Positions 17,819 to 25,690 of a stretch of 31,388 nt of DNA are shown piece by piece. The position numbers and the translations under genes were made by a program. The notes below the pieces were generated by a model, which was not told the DNA's origin, did not search any database, and was given only the letters and a program-made list of their open reading frames with translations. Each line of letters begins with the position of its first letter. Position 1 is the first letter of the stretch. This DNA is from an uncultured Bacteroidota bacterium. GTDB lineage: Bacteria > Bacteroidota > Bacteroidia > Chitinophagales > Chitinophagaceae. The DNA is taken from assembly GCA_903825095.1 (NCBI GenBank), contig CAIJZF010000247.1, positions 1 through 31,388 on the forward strand. The letters are read 5' to 3'.

Positions 17819-17852
17819 TATGGAAGTTTTTGTTAAAAAATTTAGATCGCTG

Positions 17853-17860
17853 CAAAGTTA
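17853..17860 (-). promoter_or_regulatory. -7 promoter element TAACTTTG for mrp-cmk
   Basis: Minus-strand TAACTTTG, an exact TAnnTTTG match, 34 bases before the mrp ATG. Confidence 0.5.
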
Positions 17861-17937
17861 ACGCTCATTGCACTTATTTTGCTGTTTTAAGAGGCAGAAT
17901 ATTCAAAAATGGCTTCGATTATTTCAAGATTGAGGCT

Positions 17938-17945
17938 TAAATTTG
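17938..17945 (+). promoter_or_regulatory. -7 promoter element TAAATTTG seven bases before the CarboxypepD_reg-like gene
   Basis: TAAATTTG followed by CAAGTAC and the ATG at 17953. This implies a leader of about zero to two bases. Confidence 0.45.
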
Positions 17946-17952
17946 CAAGTAC

Positions 17953-18600
17953 ATGAGAAAGGCATTATTTATAACTATGATTACCCTGGCTAGCTTTAGC
18001 CAAAACAAGGCCTATGCACAAACGGTCGATATTTACCGCGACTCTGTGATTCAATTGTATGGAGTTATTATGACGGCGGATAGTTTAAGGGCTATCCCTT
18101 TTGCAAGTGTTTTAGTCGATAAAAAAGGGCGTGGAACCATTACCAATAATGATGGGGTTTTCTCCATTGCAGTAAATAAAGGCGAGCGTATTACATTTTC
18201 TTGTGTAGGTTTTAAAGATAGAACCATCTTAATTCCATTGAAATTAGAAGGCAACCAATATAGTGTGATTCAATTAATGGTAAATGATACTAATTTCTTA
18301 CCTGCCACCATTTTAAAGGCAAGACCTTCGCGCGCGCAGTTTGAAAGAGATTTTGTAAATGCCAAAGTGGATGACGACTTGTATGAAACTGCTAGAAAAA
18401 ATACCAGCATGAGTCAGAAAAGAATTATTCTTTCAAGCTTACCTTATGATGGTAAAGAGGCAGTGGGTGCATCTTTGACACAACAAGCTTCTAAATATTA
18501 TTACTCAGGGCAATTGCCTCCAATGAATATATTAAACCCAAGTGCATGGAGAAGTTTTATCAATGCATGGAAAAGGGGTGATTACAAATCAAAAAAATAA
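17953..18600 (+). CDS. Exported protein with carboxypeptidase-like regulatory (CNA-B-like) domain
   Basis: The 215-residue protein has a signal peptide (MRKALFITMITLASFSQNKAYAQ, likely cleaved after AYA) and then one beta-sandwich domain of the CarboxypepD_reg-like type (about 33-115): LYGVIMTADSLRAIPFASV, GTITNNDGVFSI and ITFSCVGFKDRTILIP are the standard strand motifs. The rest (about 120-215) is charged, with no recognised domain, and ends in a basic tail. In TonB-dependent receptors this domain precedes the plug, but here it stands alone and no barrel follows. Probably periplasmic or outer-membrane associated. It lies four bases before hbd, so the two may be co-transcribed, although their functions do not obviously connect. 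Confidence 0.85.
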   Translation: MRKALFITMITLASFSQNKAYAQTVDIYRDSVIQLYGVIMTADSLRAIPFASVLVDKKGRGTITNNDGVFSIAVNKGERITFSCVGFKDRTILIPLKLEGNQYSVIQLMVNDTNFLPATILKARPSRAQFERDFVNAKVDDDLYETARKNTSMSQKRIILSSLPYDGKEAVGASLTQQASKYYYSGQLPPMNILNPSAWRSFINAWKRGDYKSKK

Positions 18601-18604
18601 TTTT

Positions 18605-19450
18605 ATGGAAAATATTGCTGTGATTGGTGCTGGCACCATGGGTAATGGCATTGCACATGTTTTTGCACAAAGAGGTTTCAAGGTTCAATTAATAGATGCA
18701 CAAGCCCCTGCTTTAGAAAAAGCAATGGCTACCATTGAAAAGAATTTAGACAGACAAATTTCCAAACAAACTATTACGGCTGAAGACAAAGCAAGTACGC
18801 TATCCAATATTCAAACATATACATCTATTGAAAAAGGAGTTGCCCATGCCAACTTAGTTATTGAAGCTGCTACCGAAAATGCAGAGATTAAAAAAAAGAT
18901 ATTCGTAAGTCTTGACCAATACGCAAAGCCAGCTTGTATACTGGCTACCAATACTTCTTCTATTTCAATTGCTCAATTAGCCGCTGCTACTAAGAGACCC
19001 ACACTAGTTATTGGTATGCATTTTATGAACCCAGTGCCTATTATGAAATTGGTAGAAATTATTAATGGCAACGCCACTGCTGAAAGTGTAACGGATACCA
19101 TCGTAGCCTTAACCAAAAAAATAGATAAAATTCCTTGCGTGGTAAAAGACGCGCCAGGTTTTATTGCCAATAGAATTTTAATGCCCATGATTAATGAAGC
19201 CATACATGCATTTTCTGAAGGCATAAGCGATGCTGCAACCATTGATCAAATTATGAAACTAGGTATGGCACATCCCATGGGGCCCTTACAACTAGCGGAC
19301 TATATTGGACTAGATGTTTGTAAAAATATTATGACCATTATGGAAGAAGGTTTTAACAATTCAAAATACGCGCCTGCTGCATTATTAGTTAAAATGGTAG
19401 AGGAAGGAAAACTAGGTGTAAAAACGGGAGAAGGTTTTTATAAATACTAA
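18605..19450 (+). CDS. hbd: 3-hydroxybutyryl-CoA dehydrogenase
   Basis: This 281-residue cytosolic enzyme interconverts acetoacetyl-CoA and 3-hydroxybutyryl-CoA with NAD(P)H. The Rossmann motif is VIGAGTMGNGIA (6-17), followed by the NTSSISI segment, the catalytic His139 in IGMHFMNPVPIMKLVEI, the VVKDAPGFIANRI signature with its Asn, and the C-terminal domain motif GMAHPMGPLQLADYIGLD. The length equals that of stand-alone clostridial-type Hbd, with no fused hydratase. I chose the ATG at 18605: the frame is open back to 18542, but the extra residues only read the end of the preceding gene. The neighbouring genes give no pathway clue (butyrate/PHB or fatty-acid oxidation). Confidence 0.95.
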   Translation: MENIAVIGAGTMGNGIAHVFAQRGFKVQLIDAQAPALEKAMATIEKNLDRQISKQTITAEDKASTLSNIQTYTSIEKGVAHANLVIEAATENAEIKKKIFVSLDQYAKPACILATNTSSISIAQLAAATKRPTLVIGMHFMNPVPIMKLVEIINGNATAESVTDTIVALTKKIDKIPCVVKDAPGFIANRILMPMINEAIHAFSEGISDAATIDQIMKLGMAHPMGPLQLADYIGLDVCKNIMTIMEEGFNNSKYAPAALLVKMVEEGKLGVKTGEGFYKY

Positions 19451-19460
19451 GTCGGCTATA

Positions 19461-20069
19461 TTAATTAGAGATCAAGGTTAATTTTACTTCTCTTAAATCA
19501 TTGAATTTATTCAGCGCTTCTTCTAACCTGGCTTTGGGTATGCCAATTTTTAATTGTACAAATAATTGCGCTTCCTGTTCCGTTACCGAACAATTATATT
19601 GCTTCACAATCATCATCACTTCATTCATTTGATGATAATCAAAATTTAATTCATAGTTCAGTTCAATGGGCTTTTGCACAATGGGTGCTAATTGTAAAGC
19701 AAGTGTAGTAGCGGTTTTATATGCATTAATTAAACCAGGCACGCCTAATAAACTACCTCCAAAATAACGCACTACCACTACCATTATATTGGTAAGTTGT
19801 TTGCTATCTATTTGTCCTAGGATGGGTCTTCCTGCAGAACCCGCAGGCTCTCCATCATCACTGGCTCTAAATAAATTGCCTTCTACGCCTATTCTATAGG
19901 CCACACAAAAATGAACTGCTTTTGGATGTTCTTTTTTAAGTCCTGCAATAATTTTTTTACAAGTATCCACCGAATCTACTGGGTAAGAGTAGGCTAAGAA
20001 CTTACTTCCCCTTTCCTTAAATTCAGCAATAGCTGGTATTTCAATGGTACTATAAAAATGAGGATCCAT
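19461..20069 (-). CDS. YigZ/IMPACT family protein
   Basis: The 202-residue protein matches the YigZ/IMPACT (UPF0029) family: EFKERGSKFLAYSYPV at the start, HFCVAYRIG, then the signature ASDDGEPAGSAGRPIL (69-84), VVVVRYFGGSLLGVPGLI, and a C-terminal DUF1949-like ferredoxin fold (about 130-202). Eukaryotic IMPACT inhibits GCN2 signalling; the bacterial role is not established, though YigZ is a translation-related candidate. It is cytosolic. It converges with hbd ten bases away and is divergent from prmC. A TAGCTTTG element lies 29 bases upstream. Confidence 0.92.
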   Translation of the reverse strand: MDPHFYSTIEIPAIAEFKERGSKFLAYSYPVDSVDTCKKIIAGLKKEHPKAVHFCVAYRIGVEGNLFRASDDGEPAGSAGRPILGQIDSKQLTNIMVVVVRYFGGSLLGVPGLINAYKTATTLALQLAPIVQKPIELNYELNFDYHQMNEVMMIVKQYNCSVTEQEAQLFVQLKIGIPKARLEEALNKFNDLREVKLTLISN

Positions 20070-20098
20070 ATAGGTAGGCGTTCTTAGAATTATTTGTT

Positions 20099-20106
20099 CA
20101 AAGCTA
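20099..20106 (-). promoter_or_regulatory. -7 promoter element TAGCTTTG for the YigZ-family gene
   Basis: Minus-strand TAGCTTTG, an exact TAnnTTTG match, 29 bases before the ATG at 20069 in the 71-base divergent region with prmC. Confidence 0.45.
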
Positions 20107-20140
20107 GTTCATAATGCATAATCATTTGTAACATTGTGGT

Positions 20141-20989
20141 ATGAGTTTACAAGAAATAAAAATATTCCTAAAGCAGAAGCTGGCCTCTAAAATTGACGCG
20201 GTTGAATTGAGCAGTTTAATGGGCATGCTTATTGAGGCAGTTACTGGATGGAATAGGATGCAACAAATTGTAAATGTAAACACAGCATTCACCAAAGAAC
20301 AGCAAGTGCAAATAGAAGATTATGCCGAGCAGTTATTATCGGGCAAACCTATTCAATATATTTTAGGCAAGGCCTGGTTTATGGGCAATGAATTAATGGT
20401 GAATGAACATGTATTAATTCCAAGACCAGAAACTGAAGAATTAGTAGAATGGATTATTTCTTATGCTAGTATAATGAATAAACCATTATCTATAATTGAT
20501 ATTGGCACTGGCTCTGGTTGTATACCCATTGCTTTAAAATTAGCCCTACCCTTATGTAGCCTTACAGGATTAGATATAAGTAAAGAAGCCTTAGCAGTGG
20601 CTGAAATCAATGCCAATAATGCAAAGGCTAGCATAGAATGGATAGAGCAAGATATTTTAAACACAGCAGCACTGGATCATACTTATGATATTATTGTAAG
20701 TAACCCCCCTTATATTCCTATCAGAGAAAAAGCAAATATGCAAGAACAGGTAGTGGGCTTTGAACCCTCCATTGCTTTATTTGTATCGAATGAAGACCCT
20801 CTTATTTTTTATAAAGCCATTGCTAAAATGGCTAAGCAAAATTTATCTACCAACGGACAATTATTTTTTGAAATACATTATGACCAAGGAAAAGCCATAC
20901 TAGCTTTATTAGATGAACTTAATTTCCATGCTGAATTAAGACAGGATAGTTATGGTAAAAATAGAATGATTAGAGCAAGCATGAAATAG
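20141..20989 (+). CDS. prmC: Peptide chain release factor N5-glutamine methyltransferase
   Basis: PrmC methylates the Gln of the GGQ motif in release factors RF1 and RF2 using SAM, needed for efficient termination. The 282 residues show the N-terminal helical domain, QYILGKAWFMGNEL, the LIPRPETEELVEWI segment, SAM motif I IIDIGTGSGCIPIAL (118-132), and the substrate-binding NPPYIP (188-193). RF-methyltransferase length and NPPY context distinguish it from HemK-like N6-adenine enzymes. It is divergent from the YigZ-family gene. A near-consensus TAACATTG (20129-20136) ends four bases before the ATG. Confidence 0.96.
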   Translation: MSLQEIKIFLKQKLASKIDAVELSSLMGMLIEAVTGWNRMQQIVNVNTAFTKEQQVQIEDYAEQLLSGKPIQYILGKAWFMGNELMVNEHVLIPRPETEELVEWIISYASIMNKPLSIIDIGTGSGCIPIALKLALPLCSLTGLDISKEALAVAEINANNAKASIEWIEQDILNTAALDHTYDIIVSNPPYIPIREKANMQEQVVGFEPSIALFVSNEDPLIFYKAIAKMAKQNLSTNGQLFFEIHYDQGKAILALLDELNFHAELRQDSYGKNRMIRASMK

Positions 20990-21000
20990 CTACTAAAAAA

Positions 21001-21056
21001 ATTACTGAATTGCTTGAGTAATCACTAGCATTAAATAATTAGCATTAAATAATTAG
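21001..21056. repeat. Weak hairpin and 14-base tandem repeat between prmC and exbD
   Basis: The 81-base gap between the convergent genes holds a 6-bp inverted repeat ATTACT-N10-AGTAAT (21001-21022), perhaps a weak terminator, and two exact tandem copies of agcattaaataatt (21027-21040, 21041-21054) plus the first two bases of a third. Confidence 0.45.
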
Positions 21057-21070
21057 AGACTTGAAATAAA

Positions 21071-21469
21071 TTAGTGCGCTGGATTCACCGCAACTACAGG
21101 TGTAGCGCCTAAAGACTTTATAATTTGCATTACTTGTATAGTAACCCCTAAATTAGCCACGCTGTCTCCATTAATTACTACAGAAGGCTTCTCCGTTTCT
21201 TTTGCTAAAAATAATTTTAACTCATTGGGTAAGGCCTCAATAGTAACGGCAGCTGAACCAATAAATAATTTTTGATCTTTATCAATAGTCACCACTACAG
21301 TTTGCTTGGCCTTGGTATCGCTAGAAGCTTTAGGATTAGAAACCTTAATGACATTGGGGTTTGCTAAAGTAGATACAATTAAAAAGAATAATAATAATAT
21401 GAATAATATATCATTCAATGCACCTGTATGCACTTCTGGAGAATTTCTTAATCGCTTTCTTAAGTTCAT
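21071..21469 (-). CDS. exbD: ExbD/TolR family biopolymer transport protein
   Basis: ExbD/TolR works with ExbB/TolQ as a proton-driven motor energising outer-membrane processes via TonB or TolA. The 132-residue protein has a short cytoplasmic N-terminus, a single membrane segment (about 19-38) carrying the conserved protonatable Asp20 (ALNDILFILLLFFLIVST), and a periplasmic domain ending in QVMQIIKSLGATPVVAV. It starts three bases after the exbB stop, so the two are co-transcribed. No TonB or TolA gene adjoins. ExbD versus TolR cannot be decided from this sequence alone. Confidence 0.92.
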   Translation of the reverse strand: MNLRKRLRNSPEVHTGALNDILFILLLFFLIVSTLANPNVIKVSNPKASSDTKAKQTVVVTIDKDQKLFIGSAAVTIEALPNELKLFLAKETEKPSVVINGDSVANLGVTIQVMQIIKSLGATPVVAVNPAH

Positions 21470-21472
21470 AGA

Positions 21473-22123
21473 TTAAGAATGAGTAGTTTCTTGTAAAATA
21501 TCTAAAAAGTCGGCGCTGGCAGTTTCCATTTTATTGGCCGTCTTATCTATTTGAGTAGATAAATAGTTATGACCCACATAGGCAATTAAACCAATAATTA
21601 AACCAGTAGCTGAAGTAATCATTTTCGTATAGATACCCCCTGCAATAGTATTTAAAGTATATTCTCCAGTAGAGGCGATGCCATAAAATAATTGAACCAT
21701 ACCTACAATGGTTCCTAGAAAACCAAACATAGGGGCAATACCAGCCACTAATGATAAAATATTTAAATTACGCTCCATAGAATACATTTCAAGCTTACCC
21801 ACATTCTCCATACTTTTTTCAATAGCATCAATAGGCTTACCAATTCTCATAATACCTTTTTCAATCATTTTAGCCACTGGATTGTCGGCATTTTTAGCCA
21901 TGCTTTTTGCCGCATCAATATTTCCAGATAAAATATGATCCTTAATGATGAACATAAATTTAGGATCCATGGTGCCCGCTTTTTTAATAGCTAAAACACG
22001 CTCAATAAAAACAAAAATGGCAATTACTAAAAGTATGTACAATGGATACATAATCCATCCCCCTTTTTGCAATAAACTCAATAATGAAATTTTATCCTCA
22101 GCAACTTGTAACAAAAAAAGCAT
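21473..22123 (-). CDS. exbB: MotA/TolQ/ExbB proton channel family protein
   Basis: This is the proton-channel partner of the downstream ExbD-like protein. The 216 residues comprise a short N-terminal periplasmic part, TM1 (about 24-44, MYPLYILLVIAIFVFIERVL), a cytoplasmic helical region, and the conserved C-terminal TM2/TM3 block with LSLVAGIAPMFGFLGTIVGM and TKMITSATGLIIGLIAYVGHNYL, which line the channel. Normal length for the family. The gap to pepT upstream is 72 bases and holds only a near-consensus TAACTTTA (22149-22142), so whether it forms one transcript with pepT is unclear. Confidence 0.94.
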   Translation of the reverse strand: MLFLLQVAEDKISLLSLLQKGGWIMYPLYILLVIAIFVFIERVLAIKKAGTMDPKFMFIIKDHILSGNIDAAKSMAKNADNPVAKMIEKGIMRIGKPIDAIEKSMENVGKLEMYSMERNLNILSLVAGIAPMFGFLGTIVGMVQLFYGIASTGEYTLNTIAGGIYTKMITSATGLIIGLIAYVGHNYLSTQIDKTANKMETASADFLDILQETTHS

Positions 22124-22195
22124 AGCGTTAAATTTATGAATTAAAGTTAAATCGTTTTGTTTGAAAATGAAAGGATGTGAATAACTATCAATTTG

Positions 22196-23437
22196 TTAAA
22201 TTATTTCCACCAATTTCACCAGCACTTCTACCGACTTTTCCATATCGGAAACAGCCACCCACTCATGCTTGCTATGAATAGCTTGCATACCTGTAAATAT
22301 ATTAGGAGTGGGTAGGCCCATAAAACTCATACGACTCCCGTCCGTACCACCTCTTATGGGTGTGACAATGGGCTTTAAGCCTACTAATTTATAGGCATCT
22401 TTCGCCTTTTCAACAATATGGGGATGCTGATCAATTACTTCTCTCATGTTGCGGTACTGCTCCTTAATTTCCATAGTAATGCTGGCCTTGGAAAAGTCCG
22501 GTTCTGTTGCAATTACTTTTTGAGCAATTTCATATAACCTTTCAGCATGTATTTTTAATTGAGCCGTATCAAAGTCGCGAACTAAAAATTCAATGCGCGC
22601 TGTTTCCGCACCTCCTTCAATATGATTAGGATGAATAAATCCCATACGCCCTTCTGTATGTTCAGGACTCCACTGATTTTTAGGTAAGGCAGCTAAAATA
22701 GCTGCAGCAATTTTAATGGCATTTTGTAGTACCCCTTTTGCAGCACCTGGATGTGCAATTACTCCATGAATATTTAATATTAAACTATCGGCGCTAAAGG
22801 TTTCCATTTCAAAACTAGCCAGCTCACCTCCATCTAATGTATATCCAAAATCGGCGCCTAGTTTTTTTATATCTAAATGTTCTGTGCCTCTTCCCACTTC
22901 TTCATCGGGTGTAAATAAAATTTTAATACTGCCGTGTTCAATATTTTTATTTTTCATTAAATAACTAGCCATTTCCATGATAATGGCTACGCCCGCTTTA
23001 TCATCCGAACCCAATAAAGTTTTTCCAGAAGCAGTAATAATCGACTTACCTATAAAATTCTTTAAATAAGGATAAGCAGCTGTTGTAATTATTTGTGTTG
23101 GATCGTCTGGTAGTATAATAGGTGCTCCATTATAATTTTCATGTAAAATAGGTTTAACATTCGTACCACTGCAATCGGGCGCTGTATCTACATGCGCGCA
23201 GAAACAAACAATGGGTACTTTCCTATTATGTGTTGCAGGAATAGTAGCCATTACATAACCATTAGCATCCATGGCGGCATCTTCTATGCCCATTTGCTGC
23301 AATTCAGCTACCAATATTTTAGATAAATTTTTTTGTTTTTCTGTAGAGGGGAAGCTAGTGGAATAAGGGTCGCTCTGCGTATCTACTTGCACATATCTTA
23401 TTAAACGATCGGCTACTTCTAATGATTTTAATCCCAT
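22196..23437 (-). CDS. pepT: Tripeptidase T (peptidase T)
   Basis: PepT is a cytosolic di-zinc M20B peptidase that removes the N-terminal residue from tripeptides. The 413-residue protein has the full metal site: His82 and Asp84 (CAHVDTAPDC), Asp145 (LLGSDDKAGV), catalytic/metal Glu179-Glu180 (FTPDEEVGRGT), Asp202 (TLDGGE) and the late His in QAIHSKHEWV. The inserted dimerisation domain (about 215-325) is present. The ATG follows a near-consensus -7 element, TATCTTTA (23448-23441), by three bases and comes just after a hairpin terminator of the FKBP gene, so it is likely an independent transcript. Confidence 0.96.
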   Translation of the reverse strand: MGLKSLEVADRLIRYVQVDTQSDPYSTSFPSTEKQKNLSKILVAELQQMGIEDAAMDANGYVMATIPATHNRKVPIVCFCAHVDTAPDCSGTNVKPILHENYNGAPIILPDDPTQIITTAAYPYLKNFIGKSIITASGKTLLGSDDKAGVAIIMEMASYLMKNKNIEHGSIKILFTPDEEVGRGTEHLDIKKLGADFGYTLDGGELASFEMETFSADSLILNIHGVIAHPGAAKGVLQNAIKIAAAILAALPKNQWSPEHTEGRMGFIHPNHIEGGAETARIEFLVRDFDTAQLKIHAERLYEIAQKVIATEPDFSKASITMEIKEQYRNMREVIDQHPHIVEKAKDAYKLVGLKPIVTPIRGGTDGSRMSFMGLPTPNIFTGMQAIHSKHEWVAVSDMEKSVEVLVKLVEII

Positions 23438-23451
23438 AACTAAAGATAATA

Positions 23452-23489
23452 AAAATGTCCCGACACCTTAGTAAGACGCGGGACATTTT
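23452..23489 (-). terminator. Hairpin terminator of the FKBP gene
   Basis: Perfect 11-bp arms aaaatgtcccg (23452-23462) and cgggacatttt (23479-23489) with a 16-base loop, 19 bases after the FKBP stop. The stem ends in A-T pairs that double as A and T tracts, so it may work in both directions. It sits directly before the pepT start. Confidence 0.75.
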
Positions 23490-23508
23490 ATAGAAATTAT
23501 AAAACCTT

Positions 23509-23961
23509 TTAAGGCATAATAATACTTGATGGAGAATCGATTTTCACCAATTCTAAAGCAAAGGTTAAGTCCTGACCTGCTAAAGAATGATTCGCATCTA
23601 AAACCACTACTTCTTCTTTCACTTCCACTACGATCACTTGAAATTGTTGTCCTTGACCATTATTCATAGTTAAAGCCATTCCAACTGTTGGATTTAAATC
23701 TGCAGGAAATTGTGCTTTCGGAAATTCAACTATCATTTCAGGTTGTTTTGGACCATAGGCTTCCATAAAAGGAATATTAATCGTCTTTTTCTCACCCACA
23801 GTCATACCTAAAACGCCACTATCGAATCCAGGAATAACCATTCCTTTACCCACTTCGAATTCCAAAGGAGCTCTTCCTTCTGAAGAGTCAAATGTCTCAC
23901 CACTAGTTAAAGTACCGTGATAATGCACTTGAATGGTATCCCCATTTTTTACTTGTTGCAT
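23509..23961 (-). CDS. FKBP-type peptidyl-prolyl isomerase, SlyD-like
   Basis: The 150-residue protein is an FKBP isomerase with an IF (insert-in-flap) chaperone domain, as in SlyD. It has IQVHYHGTLTSGETFDSSEG (10-29), the FKBP core FEVGKGMVIPGFDSGVLGM (35-53), the insert (about 66-125), then NHSLAGQDLTFALELVKI returning to the FKBP strand. NHPLAG-like is the typical SlyD motif. There is no His/Cys-rich metal-binding tail as in E. coli SlyD and no signal peptide, so it is probably a cytosolic folding helper. It is divergent from fmt, and a strong hairpin terminates it. Confidence 0.92.
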   Translation of the reverse strand: MQQVKNGDTIQVHYHGTLTSGETFDSSEGRAPLEFEVGKGMVIPGFDSGVLGMTVGEKKTINIPFMEAYGPKQPEMIVEFPKAQFPADLNPTVGMALTMNNGQGQQFQVIVVEVKEEVVVLDANHSLAGQDLTFALELVKIDSPSSIIMP

Positions 23962-23999
23962 ATTGTTTATTTTTAGTAAGGCACCTAGGGTGCAAAGGG

Positions 24000-24007
24000 C
24001 AAAAGTA
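24000..24007 (-). promoter_or_regulatory. -7 promoter element TACTTTTG for the FKBP gene
   Basis: Minus-strand TACTTTTG, an exact TAnnTTTG match, 38 bases before the ATG at 23961. It lies 20 bases from the oppositely directed fmt element, so the two promoters overlap. Confidence 0.5.
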
Positions 24008-24027
24008 CATAATTATGGCAGATAAAC

Positions 24028-24035
24028 TAACTTTG
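24028..24035 (+). promoter_or_regulatory. -7 promoter element TAACTTTG four bases before fmt
   Basis: TAACTTTG, then CGTA, then the ATG at 24040. This predicts a leaderless or nearly leaderless fmt mRNA. Confidence 0.5.
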
Positions 24036-24039
24036 CGTA

Positions 24040-24969
24040 ATGGATAGAAAACCGAGGATTATTTTTATGGGCACTCCTGCTTTTGCGGTAGCTTCTTTAA
24101 GCGCCTTATTAGCAGCTAAAATGAATGTGGTAGCGGTTGTGACGGCTCCAGATAAGCCAGGGGGTAGAGGCATGCAACTTCAACAAAGTGCTGTAAAACA
24201 ATTTGCCATTGAAAATAATTTACCGGTACTTCAACCAGAAAAACTAAAATCACCCGAATTTTTCGAGGCCCTCAAAAACCTGAATCCCGACCTACAAGTA
24301 GTAGTGGCTTTTAGAATGCTTCCGGAAATTATATGGTCTTTTCCGCCCATGGGTACTTTAAATGTGCACGGTTCTTTACTACCTCAATATAGAGGAGCAG
24401 CTCCAATTAATTGGGCCATTATCAATGGAGAAAAACAAACTGGGGTGACTACTTTCCAATTACAACATGCCATTGATACTGGTAATATTTTATTACAAGC
24501 ACCCATTGAGATTAGCGCCAATATGACTGCAGGCGAACTACACGATACGATGAAAGAAGTAGGTTCAACCTTACTTGTAAAAACAATTGAAGGGCTCAAT
24601 AATAATTCTATTCAAGCCAAGGCACAATCGGAAATAAGTGTTGATTTAAAACATGCGCCTAAAATATTTACAAAGGACTGTGAAATTAATTGGGAGAACC
24701 CAGCTGCAAGTATTCATAATTTAATTAGAGGACTAGCGCCATTTCCTGGAGCCATTACCAAAATAGAGGGGAAAATGGTGAAATTATTTACTACACATAT
24801 AATTGATTCACCCGCTGCAGAAAAACCAGGAACTTTTTTAACTGATGGGAAAACATTTGCAAAAATTGCTTGCAAGGGTGGCTATATTGGCATTGATGAC
24901 ATTCAATGGGAAGGTAAAAAAAGAATGCCCATTACCGATTTTTTAAGAGGCTATAGAAAACCTATTTAA
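24040..24969 (+). CDS. fmt: Methionyl-tRNA formyltransferase
   Basis: Fmt formylates initiator Met-tRNA with 10-formyl-THF. The 309 residues have the N-terminal Rossmann domain with the catalytic triad at the standard positions: Asn108 and His110 in LNVHGSLLPQYRGAAP, Asp146 in HAIDTGNI. The tRNA-binding loop (DKPGGRGMQLQQSAVK) is present. The C-terminal OB-like domain begins near residue 205 with PKIFTKDCEINW and ends in ITDFLRG. It is of full length, convergent with the rhodanese-thioredoxin gene eight bases away, and has no def gene next to it. Confidence 0.97.
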   Translation: MDRKPRIIFMGTPAFAVASLSALLAAKMNVVAVVTAPDKPGGRGMQLQQSAVKQFAIENNLPVLQPEKLKSPEFFEALKNLNPDLQVVVAFRMLPEIIWSFPPMGTLNVHGSLLPQYRGAAPINWAIINGEKQTGVTTFQLQHAIDTGNILLQAPIEISANMTAGELHDTMKEVGSTLLVKTIEGLNNNSIQAKAQSEISVDLKHAPKIFTKDCEINWENPAASIHNLIRGLAPFPGAITKIEGKMVKLFTTHIIDSPAAEKPGTFLTDGKTFAKIACKGGYIGIDDIQWEGKKRMPITDFLRGYRKPI

Positions 24970-24977
24970 AAAGGCTC

Positions 24978-25682
24978 TTATTTATTTAGCGCAGCATTAA
25001 ATTCTTCAAGCGTTACTAATCCTTGATGTCTCCAAGTCTCTTTACCATTTTTAAATAGTATAAAAGTAGGCAAGCCTTCCGACTTCAAAGATTTCATCAC
25101 TTCAATATCTTCTCCACCATCCACTGCTAAAAAATAAAAAGCAGCGGCAGGTTTTTGTTTTAAGCTTTCAAGCACAGGTAACATTTTTCTACAAGGTGGG
25201 CACCAATCGGCACCAATATCCACTAGTACTATTTTATTATTCGCTATAGTTTTATCAAAATCTTCCACACGCATTTGCGCTTTATTCCCGGCACCTTCCA
25301 CCGGAAAACCATTCATTTTCCAATTACTCATACCACCTTCCAAATTAATAACTTTAAACCCTTTTGCTTCTAGTGCTTCTTGAGCAGAAGCGCTTCTACC
25401 ACCCGCTTGACAATACACATATACAGGTAAATTTTTATCTAAGTGCTGTGTTCTATCTGCAAATTCTTTTGGGTCTAACCAATTAGCTTGTAAAGCATGC
25501 TTGATATGACCTCCATTAAATTCAGTGGAGGTTCTTACATCTAAAACTTGAATATTTTTAGCAGTAATCGCTTCTTTATAAGCAGCAGCATTTAACAATT
25601 TAGATGAACTTGTGCTAGTTTGCGCACAACTCATTATAAAACTTCCCATTAACAAAAGGAAAGTACAGAATTTACATTTCAT
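24978..25682 (-). CDS. Rhodanese-thioredoxin fusion lipoprotein
   Basis: The 234-residue protein joins two redox/sulfur domains behind a lipoprotein signal. Residues 1-19 (MKCKFCTFLLLMGSFIMSC) end in a lipobox with Cys19. A rhodanese domain follows (about 28-128: VLDVRTSTEFNGGHI, active-site loop CQAGGRSA with Cys91), then a thioredoxin domain (about 135-234) with WCPPC at 160-164 and the cis-Pro region GLPTFILFKNG. It probably sits in the periplasm, anchored to a membrane, and may handle sulfane sulfur or disulfides; the electron donor is unknown. It starts eight bases after the RlpA-like gene, so the two are likely co-transcribed. Confidence 0.9.
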   Translation of the reverse strand: MKCKFCTFLLLMGSFIMSCAQTSTSSSKLLNAAAYKEAITAKNIQVLDVRTSTEFNGGHIKHALQANWLDPKEFADRTQHLDKNLPVYVYCQAGGRSASAQEALEAKGFKVINLEGGMSNWKMNGFPVEGAGNKAQMRVEDFDKTIANNKIVLVDIGADWCPPCRKMLPVLESLKQKPAAAFYFLAVDGGEDIEVMKSLKSEGLPTFILFKNGKETWRHQGLVTLEEFNAALNK

Positions 25683-25690
25683 AGAAATAA

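Noticed and set aside
18542..18604. Upstream extension of hbd (21 extra codons)
   Set aside because: Reads the end of the preceding gene in another frame; the Rossmann motif should start within about five residues of the N-terminus, as it does from 18605.
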